A DNA stretch of 20,986 bases from Chitinophagaceae bacterium UBA4407 (GCA_002390845.1 DGQT01000054.1:1-20986); one strand, 5' to 3'. Shown: positions 1-7,740, counted from the stretch's first letter. A program made the numbers and translations. The notes: a model not told the origin generated them from the sequence alone.

Positions 1-215
1 ATGAAGCCCGGTTGCGTCGCACACTTATACGTTCAAATACTTTACTAAACAAAATACAGAATCCCGTTCCTGAAAATAATACTGTTGTATATATTTAATT
101 CTATTTCAATTGCACTGTATAAATCCTTGCTGCCACATTGCAACTGATGCTAAAGATGACTATTGATATACAGATAAAGTGATTGCGACGCAACAGGGAT
201 GCCATAAAAGCCAAT
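1..215. repeat. Interspersed palindromic repeat, copy 1 (paired arms, subtype A)
   Basis: The left arm GTTGCGTCGCACACTTATAC is at 11-30 and the right arm TTGCGACGCAAC at 183-194. An outer-box fragment (AAGCCCGG) precedes the left arm, and GGGATGCC plus a degenerate outer part follow the right arm. The core of about 150 nt is AT-rich and shows no gene. From 216 to 320 I see nothing further before the tRNA promoter region. The outer borders are estimates because the copy starts at the window edge. Confidence 0.7.
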
Positions 216-320
216 GCCCGTATCACAGTATTTTATTTTAACCTACAGCTAAAATAATGCTGCAATAAAACTCATTTCAATATCAATCATCAAATATGCT
301 CTGCGTTTTCAAAAATATCC

Positions 321-328
321 TATTTTCG
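321..328 (+). promoter_or_regulatory. Possible -7 promoter element of the tRNA-Cys gene
   Basis: TATTTTCG matches the Bacteroidota -7 consensus TAnnTTTG at five of six defined positions and lies 14 nt before the tRNA 5' end, a suitable distance. No clear TTG -33 element is visible upstream, so this is only a candidate. Confidence 0.3.
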
Positions 329-342
329 CAGCTCTAAAAAAT

Positions 343-413
343 GGTTTCGTGGCCGAGTGGCTAGGCAGAGCTCTGCAAAAGCTCGTACAGCAGTTCGAAT
401 CTGCTCGAAACCT
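343..413 (+). tRNA. tRNA-Cys (anticodon GCA)
   Basis: A complete cloverleaf can be folded by hand. The acceptor stem GGTTTCG (343-349) pairs with CGAAACC (406-412), followed by discriminator U at 413, the base expected for cysteine tRNAs. The D-arm pairs GCC (352-354) with GGC (364-366). The anticodon stem GAGCT (368-372) pairs with AGCTC (380-384) around the loop CTGCAAA, giving anticodon GCA at 375-377. The T-arm stem AGCAG/CTGCT encloses TTCGAAT. The 71-nt length and short variable loop fit tRNA-Cys. CCA is not encoded. An intrinsic terminator follows. Confidence 0.96.
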
Positions 414-428
414 CAAACATTTAGAACA

Positions 429-464
429 AAAAGGATTACCTCATGTAATCCTTTTAATTTTTTT
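429..464 (+). terminator. Intrinsic terminator after tRNA-Cys
   Basis: AAGGATTAC (431-439) and GTAATCCTT (445-453) form a perfect 9-bp stem with a 5-nt loop, followed by a T-rich tail up to 464. It lies 16 nt after the tRNA and directly before the next start codon, so it should separate the tRNA transcript from the downstream gene. Confidence 0.8.
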
Positions 465-857
465 ATGAAACATTCACAGTTAATTGGTATTGTGGCGGCA
501 TTGGCGGCAATTGTTATTTGCTATATGCCCTGGGTTTTTATTGCAAGCAATAACACGCTTATTACGGGGTTAGATTCCGGGGTTACCAATTTTGGCAGGC
601 CCGGCTTAATGAATATTATTTTATCAGTTACCTGCCTGCTCTTTTTTGCTTTGCCAAAACTATGGGCAAAGCGAACGAATGTTTTTATAGCCGCAATAAA
701 TTTCGCCTGGGCCATTAGAAATTATATTTTACTTACTACCTGCCAGGCAGGCGAATGCCCTGAAAAAAGAGTTGGGCTTTACCTTTTATTAATTACTACA
801 TTCATTATCCAGTTGATGGCGTTCTTTCCCAAAATTGCTTTGCCAGAGGAAAAATAA
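465..857 (+). CDS. Small four-helix membrane protein of unknown function
   Basis: The product has 130 residues and begins MKHSQLIG. The open frame extends upstream to 357, but that part lies inside the tRNA and terminator, so the ATG at 465 is the sensible start. Four hydrophobic segments are visible at about residues 5-26, 46-63, 70-88 and 100-120, with a Cys-containing loop (TCQAGEC) between the last two. This suggests an inner-membrane protein. No family motif is recognised. The gene ends 50 nt before the nitrilase-family gene on the same strand, so the two may be cotranscribed. It has no ribosome-binding site beyond AT-rich sequence, which is usual for this phylum. Function is unknown; its reality rests on length, composition and context. 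Confidence 0.7.
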   Translation: MKHSQLIGIVAALAAIVICYMPWVFIASNNTLITGLDSGVTNFGRPGLMNIILSVTCLLFFALPKLWAKRTNVFIAAINFAWAIRNYILLTTCQAGECPEKRVGLYLLLITTFIIQLMAFFPKIALPEEK

Positions 858-907
858 AAGACTATTGAAGTTATTCTCCTGAGTAATTTTACTGCTCAAC
901 GAATAAT

Positions 908-1858
908 ATGTATCATATAAAAATTGCAACTGCCCAGTTCGAGCATAAAAGTGCAGATAAAATTTATAATCTTTCTGTAATAGAAAACCTTGCTGAAAAA
1001 GCAGCGCTGAAAGGTGCAAACGTTATTACCTTTCATGAATGTTCTGTTACCGGGTACACTTTTGCCCGCCATCTTTCAAAAGAGCAAATGCTGGAAGTTG
1101 CAGAGTATATTCCCGGTGGTGAAAGCATTATAAAGCTCACCCAAATTGCTGCTAAAAATAATATTGCTATTCTCGCCGGGCTTTTTGAAAAGGATGAGCA
1201 TGATAATTTATTTAAAGCTTATGTATGTGTAGATAAAAATGGGTTGGTGGCAAAGTTTAGAAAGCTGCATCCTTTTATAAATCCTTATCTAACGCCTGGC
1301 AATGAATATTGTGTTTTTGATTTGTACGGATTTAAATGCGGTATTCTTATCTGTTACGACAATAATATTATTGAAAATGTAAGGGCAACTACATTCCTTG
1401 GCGCCGAGATTATTTTCATGCCGCATGTAACAATGTGTACGCCATCTACGCGGCCCGGCGCAGGTTTTGTAGATCCTGCATTATGGAAGAACAGGGATAA
1501 TGATCCAACTTCATTGCGGCTTGAATTTGATGGCATGAAAGGCAGGGCCTGGCTGATGAAATGGTTGCCAGCAAGGGCTTACGACAATGCAGTTTATGCG
1601 GTGTTCTCCAACGCTATTGGTATGGATGATGACCAGTTAAAAAACGGCTGCTCCATGATTATAGATCCTTATGGTGATGTGATTGCCGAGTGCCGCTCAT
1701 TCGAAAATTCTTTTGAAATTGCTTCCTGCACCAAAGATAAATTAACACTTGCGGGCGGGCACCGTTACAAAATGGCAAGACGCCCCGATCTTTATAAGGA
1801 GATCATTGGTGCACCGCATGAATCACATCAAAAAGTGGTGTGGTTAAATGAAGAATAA
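908..1858 (+). CDS. Carbon-nitrogen hydrolase (nitrilase superfamily)
   Basis: The 316-residue product has the three catalytic residues of the nitrilase superfamily: Glu44 in FHECSVTGY, Lys119 in FRKLHPF and Cys149 in GILICYDNN. These enzymes hydrolyse or condense C-N bonds (amidases, carbamoylases, nitrilases) through a Cys-Glu-Lys thioester mechanism. The protein has no signal peptide and should be cytoplasmic. The segment after Cys149 (GAEIIFMPHVTMCTPSTRPG, then a WLMKWLPARAYDN region) fits aliphatic-amidase or carbamoylase-like branches better than true nitrilases, but the substrate cannot be read from sequence. The length is normal for a one-domain member. It lies 50 nt after the small membrane protein gene and is followed by a palindromic repeat copy whose arm starts 43 nt after the stop. 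Confidence 0.9.
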   Translation: MYHIKIATAQFEHKSADKIYNLSVIENLAEKAALKGANVITFHECSVTGYTFARHLSKEQMLEVAEYIPGGESIIKLTQIAAKNNIAILAGLFEKDEHDNLFKAYVCVDKNGLVAKFRKLHPFINPYLTPGNEYCVFDLYGFKCGILICYDNNIIENVRATTFLGAEIIFMPHVTMCTPSTRPGAGFVDPALWKNRDNDPTSLRLEFDGMKGRAWLMKWLPARAYDNAVYAVFSNAIGMDDDQLKNGCSMIIDPYGDVIAECRSFENSFEIASCTKDKLTLAGGHRYKMARRPDLYKEIIGAPHESHQKVVWLNEE

Positions 1859-1868
1859 ATGCATTTTT

Positions 1869-2114
1869 TTGAGCCGGGCTATTAATCTCTGTGAGGCTTT
1901 TGTTGCGTCGCACACTTTTGCTGCATAATACTGTGCGTCATTGCGAACACGAAGCAATTCATACCCGTCATTTCGAACGCAGTGAGAAATCTATTATAAG
2001 GAGAATGAGATTTCTCCTCGTCGTGCCTCCTCGTCGAAATGACGATTCATGGTTGAACCGTACAAGAGTGCGACGCAACAAAAGCTCAATCTTTGTTCAT
2101 ATTGCCTGGCTCAA
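1869..2114. repeat. Interspersed palindromic repeat, copy 2 (paired arms, subtype A, both outer boxes)
   Basis: This is the clearest full copy. The left outer box GAGCCGGGCT is at 1871-1880 and the left arm GTTGCGTCGCACACTT begins at 1902. The right arm GTACAAGAGTGCGACGCAAC is at 2060-2079, with the right outer box GCCTGGCTC at 2104-2112. Both ends abut homopolymer tracts (T-run before, A-run after). It lies between the convergent nitrilase-family and HTTM genes, with one arm after each stop codon. The core contains two further dispersed-type inverted repeats. The open frame through it is not a gene. Confidence 0.85.
1935..2044. repeat. Nested inverted repeat inside copy 2 (GTCATTNCGAAC type)
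   Basis: CGTCATTTCGA (1966-1976) and TCGAAATGACG (2034-2044) form a perfect 11-bp inverted repeat, helped by AGAAATCT/AGATTTCT farther in. Just before it is a sister sequence, GTCATTGCGAACACGAAG. From memory, both resemble short repeats dispersed in many bacterial genomes; I could not search for this. Confidence 0.7.
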
Positions 2115-2143
2115 AAAAAATAAATATTATATTGAACACAACA

Positions 2144-3106
2144 CTAAACTCCGATAGATGTTTTTAAAATTCCGTGCTTTTTAAAAAGCTGAATGACTGT
2201 TTGTAAACGCGGGAAATTAAAAGTAAATAAGTTGGGGAAGCAATGGTTTCCAAATGCTGCTAAGTTTAGTAATATCATTAAACCGCCGAACAATTGCAGT
2301 CCTAAAAAAATTCCAATAAAAGCATGCATGCTGATGATGCTGATGAGCCATATCTTTTTTGTCTTACCCCAAAAGATTGCTGCAGCATAAAAGCTTTCAA
2401 CTACAAGTGTACTCCAGCAAAGTAAATTTGGAACAATTGGTACGCTGGCCATCCAATCGATATTTACATTGTGAAACTGATCTTGCTGCATGGCGATCCA
2501 TATTGCCTCGCCATTCCACCATTGTGAACCCATCGATTTTTCTATTCCACAGGCCAGGTACATTATGCAAAGGTGCAACTGAATAATACGCACACTGAGT
2601 GTAATAAGATAGCCAGGAATTTTATGTGGCCTGTTGCGCGCATCTATTGACCAGCAGCAACCAACAGGCAGTACTGTACAATAAAATAGTGCAATATGTG
2701 TAAAGGTTTCAACGCCATAAGCAGTGAAGTGGCCGGTTGTATTTAACACGATGTGCATGAGCCATGCCAGCGCACCCATAAGCCTTGTTTTGAAACCAAT
2801 TAATAAACCAATTAAAGAAATAAGGTAAGCAGTTGTGATTATGTACACAGTAGCCTCCGGCGTTATACGTAAAGGCTGTAATAAGTTTGAAATAAAAAGC
2901 AGCGAAGGTGTTTGTGTAGTGGAAAGCGCATCGCTTATTTCCCAGGGCAATAAACCTTTTGGCCCGTAGAAGGACATCCAGTCTGGCAATAAAACAAAGA
3001 GTTGTATTAAAGCAAAACCACTAACAGCGATGCGGAAAAAACCCAATGTTTCGGTAGCCTCTTGTTTAAAAAATAATTGCTTTATGCCGGAATATATTTT
3101 TTTCAT
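2144..3106 (-). CDS. HTTM-domain membrane protein (vitamin K-dependent gamma-carboxylase-like)
   Basis: The 320-residue product is an integral membrane protein with about eight hydrophobic segments. It has the HTTM (horizontally transferred transmembrane) signature: an N-terminal LGFFRIAVSGFALIQL segment and a central RIIQLHLCIMYLACGIEK run followed by a WWNGEAIW stretch at about residues 172-203. The HTTM family is related to the membrane part of vitamin K-dependent gamma-glutamyl carboxylase, but most bacterial members have no known substrate. It starts 11 nt after the stop of the 168-residue gene, so the two form an operon. Two-gene units of an HTTM protein and a small single-pass partner seem typical for Bacteroidota, which is my recollection. 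An enzymatic role cannot be claimed. A palindromic repeat arm begins about 65 nt after its stop. Confidence 0.85.
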   Translation of the reverse strand: MKKIYSGIKQLFFKQEATETLGFFRIAVSGFALIQLFVLLPDWMSFYGPKGLLPWEISDALSTTQTPSLLFISNLLQPLRITPEATVYIITTAYLISLIGLLIGFKTRLMGALAWLMHIVLNTTGHFTAYGVETFTHIALFYCTVLPVGCCWSIDARNRPHKIPGYLITLSVRIIQLHLCIMYLACGIEKSMGSQWWNGEAIWIAMQQDQFHNVNIDWMASVPIVPNLLCWSTLVVESFYAAAIFWGKTKKIWLISIISMHAFIGIFLGLQLFGGLMILLNLAAFGNHCFPNLFTFNFPRLQTVIQLFKKHGILKTSIGV

Positions 3107-3117
3107 TTGAATTGTTA

Positions 3118-3624
3118 TTAACGTTGAGTAAGCAGTGTAGTATCAACTCCAAAATCGCGGTGAAACCAGAACTCCCAATGATTGCGTTCCCCATTTCTAA
3201 AAGCATCCATATCGGGTATCTGCTGAATAACCATCGCTACCCTTATTTTTTCTGCGTCGGGGTAGTGTTGCAAAAGAGACTGGGCCAAACTAGCAGATAA
3301 AACAGACCGTGCTTCAGGTAAAGTAAGATACCCGTAAATATTATTGATCCGATTTGTAAAGTCTGGAGATGTACCTTTCAGATCAATAAATTTTTCTGTT
3401 CCGTTTTTATATTTTACGGTGTATACCACGTAAGGCTGATCTGAAAGGCCAGGTGCAAAAAAGCTGAAGATATTATTGCTGCCGGTATAATTACCTGCAA
3501 CACTCAATGCTTTTACCGCACTATTGTCCCGGTTGCTCCAATCAGCAAAATGTGTTGAAAATAATGCAATCATTACCAGGTGCAAAGCAGCAAGACCAAA
3601 GTATATTTTATGTTTTAGCGGCAT
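3118..3624 (-). CDS. Small single-pass membrane protein, partner of the HTTM protein
   Basis: The 168-residue product has one N-terminal hydrophobic segment (about residues 8-26, FGLAALHLVMIALFSTHF) and then a soluble part rich in aromatic residues with no Cys, which suggests an anchored periplasmic protein. No enzymatic motif is recognised. The segment SFFAPGLSDQPYVVYTVKY and the C-terminal HWEFWFHRDFGVDTT are likely conserved landmarks. It is the upstream gene of a pair with the HTTM gene, 11 nt apart on the same strand. A hairpin separates it from the lipoprotein gene further upstream. A role as an accessory or substrate-delivery subunit of the HTTM protein is inference from position alone. 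Confidence 0.75.
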   Translation of the reverse strand: MPLKHKIYFGLAALHLVMIALFSTHFADWSNRDNSAVKALSVAGNYTGSNNIFSFFAPGLSDQPYVVYTVKYKNGTEKFIDLKGTSPDFTNRINNIYGYLTLPEARSVLSASLAQSLLQHYPDAEKIRVAMVIQQIPDMDAFRNGERNHWEFWFHRDFGVDTTLLTQR

Positions 3625-3641
3625 AGTAACGAGTATTAAAT

Positions 3642-3682
3642 TTTAAAGAAATATATCCGCTGCTACAGGCAACGGATATATT
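3642..3682 (-). terminator. Probable intrinsic terminator of the lipoprotein gene
   Basis: ATATATCCG (3651-3659) and CGGATATAT (3673-3681) form a perfect 9-bp stem. On the minus strand the hairpin begins 17 nt after the stop at 3699 and is followed by TTTCTTTAAAATTT. It is AT-rich, so its strength is uncertain. Confidence 0.5.
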
Positions 3683-3698
3683 CTGTTTCAGCATTGGT

Positions 3699-4529
3699 CT
3701 AATTCATCGAAAGAATACCGATGCTCTTGTTCTCAGGTAAATAAGTTACAGTAAGGCTCTTGTAATAAGAAGGATCGATGCCCTGTAATTTTTCCCTGAT
3801 GCCTGATAAAACAATCGGATCGTAGCAACCTTTAAGTGTAGGTTTCAGCAGGTCGCGCAGATTTTTCTTGTATGGCTGAAATACGATTTTGTTCAGGTCA
3901 GCATAACCATAAAAACTTCTCGTAGCTCCTGTGCCATAATTGCCTGGTGCATTTAATATCAGGAATTGCTCACCACTAAAGCCACCAATTGCATCATCAA
4001 CTTTATCAAGTTTCATTGCAGGGAATTGATTGGTGAAATTCGAGTTAGCCAAAAAACCGCCGCCTGATAAAAACTTAATTTGTTTTAAGGCACCAAATTG
4101 TTTGTAATCTGCTTTTACCAAAACATCCTGTATCTGGGTAAGCTTGTTAAGATCTAAAACCATATCAGGGCATGTGGGCCAGATAATGTTTGGTCTTTTC
4201 CAGATCGGGATTTGTTTGTACTTGGAACGGATAGGGTCGCCACAGATTAAATCCTGTGGATCTGCGAATGCAAGATAGTTGTCTGCACCATAAGCGGTTT
4301 TGGTAATGCCACCTGCAGGAATGGGTTTGCTAAAGCTAAGAGAATAGCTGCTAAGGCTAAGGTCTTTTACAATCGCGTCGATGCGGTCAACAGCAACCGT
4401 GGCATCGTCTGCGCTTTGTGAATTCACTGAAGAATTCATCATTTCACTTGGGTTTTCTTTTGTGCAACTGGTAATAAACAGTGCGCCGGCGATGCTTGCA
4501 GTTAGTACAAGCGAGAAAGGTGTTTTCAT
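3699..4529 (-). CDS. Outer-membrane or periplasmic lipoprotein, unknown function
   Basis: The product has 276 residues. A lipoprotein signal peptide ends in the lipobox FITSC with Cys22 as the lipidation site, followed by TKENPSE, so residues after 22 should be attached to a membrane lipid on the periplasmic or external side. The rest is soluble with no recognised domain. It contains a Cys-rich, Pro-rich stretch near residues 94-123 (LICGDPIRSKYKQIPIWKRP and then WPTCPDM) and a late Cys in LKGCYDP. The Cys spacing could permit disulfides. The gene appears to be its own transcription unit, with a hairpin after it. Upstream lie about 130 nt of AT-rich sequence and then repeat copy 3. Function is unknown. 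Confidence 0.75.
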   Translation of the reverse strand: MKTPFSLVLTASIAGALFITSCTKENPSEMMNSSVNSQSADDATVAVDRIDAIVKDLSLSSYSLSFSKPIPAGGITKTAYGADNYLAFADPQDLICGDPIRSKYKQIPIWKRPNIIWPTCPDMVLDLNKLTQIQDVLVKADYKQFGALKQIKFLSGGGFLANSNFTNQFPAMKLDKVDDAIGGFSGEQFLILNAPGNYGTGATRSFYGYADLNKIVFQPYKKNLRDLLKPTLKGCYDPIVLSGIREKLQGIDPSYYKSLTVTYLPENKSIGILSMN

Positions 4530-4752
4530 TTTTTTGAAACTTTTTTTGTTAAATATTTGATTGGTAATATTTATCGCAAAAGCACCTTATAGGGTAACAC
4601 CTGTTAGCATAAAATTTTTCTTTGTAAGAATTACCTGTTTAAAAAGGGAGGAATATTATGGGCCGGGCTTAAGAAATTCTATTTAACATTTGTTGAGTCG
4701 CACACTTGTGCGGTTGGATTGTATATTGATCTTTTACCGGAGCGTAGATTTT

Positions 4753-4816
4753 AACCGCAGAGGCGCAAAGCCGCAGCGCAATTGTATTTTCTTTGCGCCT
4801 CCCCGTCTCTGCGGTT
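4753..4816. repeat. Nested inverted repeat inside copy 3 (AACCGCAGAGGCGCAAAG type)
   Basis: AACCGCAGAGGCGCAAAG (4753-4770) is answered by CTTTGCGCCT (4791-4800) and CTCTGCGGTT (4807-4816), giving a hairpin of about 64 nt. From memory it resembles a short repeat dispersed in many bacterial genomes. Confidence 0.7.
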
Positions 4817-4859
4817 TATTGTATCTTGTTCAGCTATCATCTGAATGTATAAATGTGCG

Positions 4860-4937
4860 GCCCCAAAATGAATTCGGGGCAGGAGCCACACTACGCTTAA
4901 ATGCTGCCATGAATGAGGAACTGTGAAACGAGCGTGG
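4860..4937. repeat. 78-nt palindromic insert splitting the right arm of copy 3
   Basis: The block 4885-4938 begins GCCACACT and ends AGCGTGGC, so it is an imperfect hairpin. Its sequence is 49/54 identical to the reverse complement of 18654-18707. It sits between GTTG and CGCACA of an arm, the same relative position as in copy 11. Confidence 0.75.
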
Positions 4938-4980
4938 CAACAGTCGATACCATGTAAAACTAAAGCCGGGCTCAAAAAAA

Positions 4981-5625
4981 TTATTCCTTTACTTGTCTAT
5001 TTTTCTCACTCAGTAATATAGGCAACCTTACACGCTTATTAAATATATATGCAGTAAGCGAACCAATGCAACAACCGAGGATAGCGCCGCAAACAATATC
5101 AAGCGGGTAATGTACCCCAACATATACCTGGCCGTAACTTATGGTTGCGGCCCATATAAAAAACAAGTAACCCCATTTTTTAAAGTAAGCTCGCACGGTA
5201 TAAAAGATAAAACATGCAGCAGCAAAATGATTGGTAGCATGTGAAGATGTAAAACTTCCGCTGCTCGGGCAACGGTTTAATAACAGGTGCACGTGGCTCA
5301 TCAACACATCATCATTGCAGGGGCGGGGGCGGGCAATCCAATCTTTTAAAATGCCACTGCTTATTTGGTCGCTTATTAAAAGGGTTAGTGCAAAAAAAAC
5401 TACCCAGGGCCAAACCTTAAAACCGAAATTAATGAATGCGAAGAGCAGCAGGAAAAAGTACAATGGATACCATGTAGATGCTTCGCGCCACCAGGGGTAA
5501 TTATGGTCGAGAAATGAGTTTGTCCATTCGTTATTTATTTTCAGGAAAAGCCAGGTGTCCCATTGCTTTAATGTAGTTAGCAACTGCATCCAGAAAGAAG
5601 TATTATTGCCGTCTAACAAAAACAT
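4981..5625 (-). CDS. PAP2 superfamily phosphatase (membrane)
   Basis: The 214-residue product has the three PAP2 motifs: KDWIARPRP (motif 1, KX6RP), SFTSSHATN (motif 2, with the general-acid His) and GQVYVGVHYPLD (motif 3, with the nucleophilic His and Asp). Four to five hydrophobic segments surround them. The family hydrolyses lipid phosphates and pyrophosphates at the membrane, such as phosphatidate or undecaprenyl pyrophosphate; the exact substrate is unknown. The Arg usual in motif 3 (SRX5HX3D) is Gln here, which I believe occurs in other Bacteroidota PAP2 proteins. The gene is divergent from the LTA-synthase-like gene with 58 nt between start codons, so control may be shared. Its stop lies next to the outer box of repeat copy 3. 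Confidence 0.9.
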   Translation of the reverse strand: MFLLDGNNTSFWMQLLTTLKQWDTWLFLKINNEWTNSFLDHNYPWWREASTWYPLYFFLLLFAFINFGFKVWPWVVFFALTLLISDQISSGILKDWIARPRPCNDDVLMSHVHLLLNRCPSSGSFTSSHATNHFAAACFIFYTVRAYFKKWGYLFFIWAATISYGQVYVGVHYPLDIVCGAILGCCIGSLTAYIFNKRVRLPILLSEKNRQVKE

Positions 5626-5647
5626 ATATTAAAATTAAAGTAAGGGG

Positions 5648-5676
5648 TTGTGCTCGTTATATAATTATTAAATTTG
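5648..5676 (+). promoter_or_regulatory. Bacteroidota-type promoter of the LTA-synthase-like gene
   Basis: TTG at 5648-5650 (-33) and TAAATTTG at 5669-5676 (-7, full match to TAnnTTTG) are separated by 18 nt, inside the range known for the phylum's primary sigma factor. The ATG at 5684 is only 7 nt after the -7 box, so the transcript would have almost no leader. Confidence 0.65.
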
Positions 5677-5683
5677 CGCCCTT

Positions 5684-7681
5684 ATGAATAAATTAAAAAT
5701 ACCAAGATACATTCAATGGATAGTATTGACGGGGATTATTTTTTTATTACTGATGAGTTTGATGAGAATGGCGCTGGTATTGAGTTTTAAAATACCTTCT
5801 ACAACCCATACACCCTTCTTTGATGTTTTTTTACTGGGCATGCGTTACGATCTCAGGGATGTATGTATTGCATCGCTGCTGGTCTTTTTAATTGGCAGTA
5901 TACCCGCGTTACACCCTTTTGAAAAGAAATGGGGCAGGCGAATCAGCTTTATTATCTGGACTGTTTTGATTATCGTTTTTGCACTTTTCTATACAGTTGA
6001 CTTTGCAAATTATGCTTACCTCTCGCAAAGGCTTAGAGCAAATCTTTTAAACCTGTTACAAGACACAAAAACTTCACTGGGTCTGGTTTGGGAAAATTAT
6101 CATGTAGGCTGGATCATTTTAGCGTTGTTATTATTAGGGTCTGGATTACTTGCCCTGGTAAGGATTAGTTACAATATTGTTTTATCCCGTCAAAAGCTTG
6201 CCACAAAACCCAGTCGTATTATTTGGAGCATTCTGTTTTTTCTGTTGCTGGCAGCAGGTATTTTCGGAAAATTTAATCAATATCCCCTGCGCTGGAGTGA
6301 TGCGTTTAGTTTTGAAAACGATTATGCAGCCAATATTGCACTCAATCCTTTTCAATCGTTTTTTAGTTCACTCGAATTCAGGCATGCTTCTTTTGATCTT
6401 GATGCAACCAGGAAAGCTTATCCGTTTATGAGTGCTTATCTTGGTGTAGACAAACCAGACAGCAATCAGCTTAATTATGAAAGAGCAGTTGTGCCTGCGC
6501 CTGACTCATCCCAGCAAATTGCCCCTAATGTTGTTATCGTTATTTGCGAATCGTTCAGCGCTTACAAAAGTTCAATGTATGGCAACCCCCTGAACACCAC
6601 TCCATACTTTGCTCAATTGTGTAAAGAAGGTATATTTTTCAACCGTTGTTTTACGCCGTCTTATGGAACTGCCCGCGGTGTTTGGGCAACCATTACAGGA
6701 ATACCCGATGTTGATTTCATCAATACATCCAGCCGTAACCCGCTTGCAGTAGATCAGCATTCCATTATTAATGATTTTAAAGACTACGATAAACTTTATT
6801 TTATTGGCGGCAGTACAAGCTGGGCCAATATCCGCGGGTTGCTTACCAATAATATACAGGGCGTACATATTTATGAACAGGACGATTATGACGCACCAAA
6901 AATTGATGTGTGGGGTGTAAGCGATAAAAATCTTTTTCTTGGCGCCAATAAAATTCTGGCAGTAAAACAAAAGCCTTTTTTTGCTATTATTCAAACTTCA
7001 GATAACCACCGGCCCTATACCATTCCCGATGAAGATAAAACTGAATTTAAAACCCGTAATGTTTCAAAAGACAGCTTAAAGAAATTTGGCTTTGAAGACG
7101 CTTCGGAATACAATGCGTTTCGCTATGCCGACTTCGGATACCAGAAGTTTTTTGAGGCCGCAAGTAAAGAGCCTTACTTTAAAAATACCATCTTTGTTTT
7201 TGTTGGTGATCATGGTATTCGCGGCGACGCAGGCAATATGTTTTCTAACGCATGGACAGACCAATTGACTTCAGAACATGTGCCGCTCTTATTCTACGCC
7301 CCGGCGTTATTGCAGCCAAAAGAGTATTCGTTCAATGCTTCACAAATAGATATTTTACCAACAGTAGCAGGCATTTGCAAAATACCCTACACGAATACTA
7401 CATTAGGCCGCGACCTGCTTGATGCAAAGCGTTTAACAACAGAGGCTAACAGGCACAATGCAGTATTTATTGTTGATCCCGACAGTAAAAGGATCGGTGT
7501 AATTAAAGACAATTTTTATTTTAGTTATGGTGCCAATAACAGCAGCCCCGAAAAAATAATGAGCACGGTAAATAACGATAAAGTGGTTCTTACCGATTCG
7601 CTGCGCAACGAATACCGCAACCTTACAGATGCCTTTTATGAAACAGCCCGGTACATGCTGCTCAATAATAAAAAGAAGTAA
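5684..7681 (+). CDS. LTA-synthase-like phosphoglycerol transferase (alkaline phosphatase/sulfatase fold)
   Basis: The 665-residue product has about five N-terminal membrane segments (roughly residues 11-33, 45-70, 87-107, 140-160 and 178-197) and a large periplasmic sulfatase-fold domain. Metal-site landmarks of the LtaS/MdoB family are visible: Glu289 in VVIVICESFS, the likely nucleophile Thr329 in SYGTARGVWATITGIP, and Asp509-His510 in VFVGDHGIRG. Family members move phosphoglycerol or similar groups onto lipids or glycans. This Gram-negative type organism makes no lipoteichoic acid as far as is known, so the acceptor is open. The divergent PAP2 phosphatase next to it could recycle a lipid product, which is inference. 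The length is typical for the family. A single repeat arm follows 37 nt after the stop. Confidence 0.9.
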   Translation: MNKLKIPRYIQWIVLTGIIFLLLMSLMRMALVLSFKIPSTTHTPFFDVFLLGMRYDLRDVCIASLLVFLIGSIPALHPFEKKWGRRISFIIWTVLIIVFALFYTVDFANYAYLSQRLRANLLNLLQDTKTSLGLVWENYHVGWIILALLLLGSGLLALVRISYNIVLSRQKLATKPSRIIWSILFFLLLAAGIFGKFNQYPLRWSDAFSFENDYAANIALNPFQSFFSSLEFRHASFDLDATRKAYPFMSAYLGVDKPDSNQLNYERAVVPAPDSSQQIAPNVVIVICESFSAYKSSMYGNPLNTTPYFAQLCKEGIFFNRCFTPSYGTARGVWATITGIPDVDFINTSSRNPLAVDQHSIINDFKDYDKLYFIGGSTSWANIRGLLTNNIQGVHIYEQDDYDAPKIDVWGVSDKNLFLGANKILAVKQKPFFAIIQTSDNHRPYTIPDEDKTEFKTRNVSKDSLKKFGFEDASEYNAFRYADFGYQKFFEAASKEPYFKNTIFVFVGDHGIRGDAGNMFSNAWTDQLTSEHVPLLFYAPALLQPKEYSFNASQIDILPTVAGICKIPYTNTTLGRDLLDAKRLTTEANRHNAVFIVDPDSKRIGVIKDNFYFSYGANNSSPEKIMSTVNNDKVVLTDSLRNEYRNLTDAFYETARYMLLNNKKK

Positions 7682-7740
7682 TTTTTTTACCGGACAGTTG
7701 TTTTACATAGCAGCATTCTTGCGTCGCACACTTGTACACC
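7682..7740 (+). repeat. Interspersed palindromic repeat, site 4 (single left arm, subtype A)
   Basis: A T-run and ACCGGAC (a worn outer box) follow the stop codon directly. The arm TTGCGTCGCACACTTGTAC is at 7719-7737, preceded by CAGCATTC as in other copies. No facing subtype A arm lies before the next gene. The remaining 7741-7928 is AT-rich and shows only weak promoter-like matches. Confidence 0.75.

Larger units (their letters stand above)
4660..4980. repeat. Interspersed palindromic repeat, copy 3 (paired arms; right arm interrupted by an insert)
   Basis: Outer boxes are GGCCGGGCTT at 4661-4670 and AGCCGGGCTC at 4964-4973, the latter followed by an A-run that touches the stop codon of the PAP2 gene. 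The left arm is GTTGAGTCGCACACTTGTGC (4692-4711), with one change in its central dyad. The right arm is split: on the minus strand GTTG (4938-4941) is separated from CGCACA (4854-4859) by 78 nt. The interval 4530-4659, between the lipoprotein start and this copy, shows no gene or clear promoter. The frames open across the copy on both strands are not genes. Confidence 0.85.

Noticed and set aside
357..464. N-terminal extension of the membrane protein gene up to 357
   Set aside because: It overlaps the tRNA-Cys and its terminator; the ATG at 465 begins a normal hydrophobic segment.
1891..2157. 88-residue frame inside repeat copy 2
   Set aside because: Its content is explained by the arms and nested inverted repeats; there is no signal, domain or conserved feature.
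4690..4975. Overlapping frames on both strands in copy 3
   Set aside because: Both are open by chance across the palindromic repeat and have repetitive composition.
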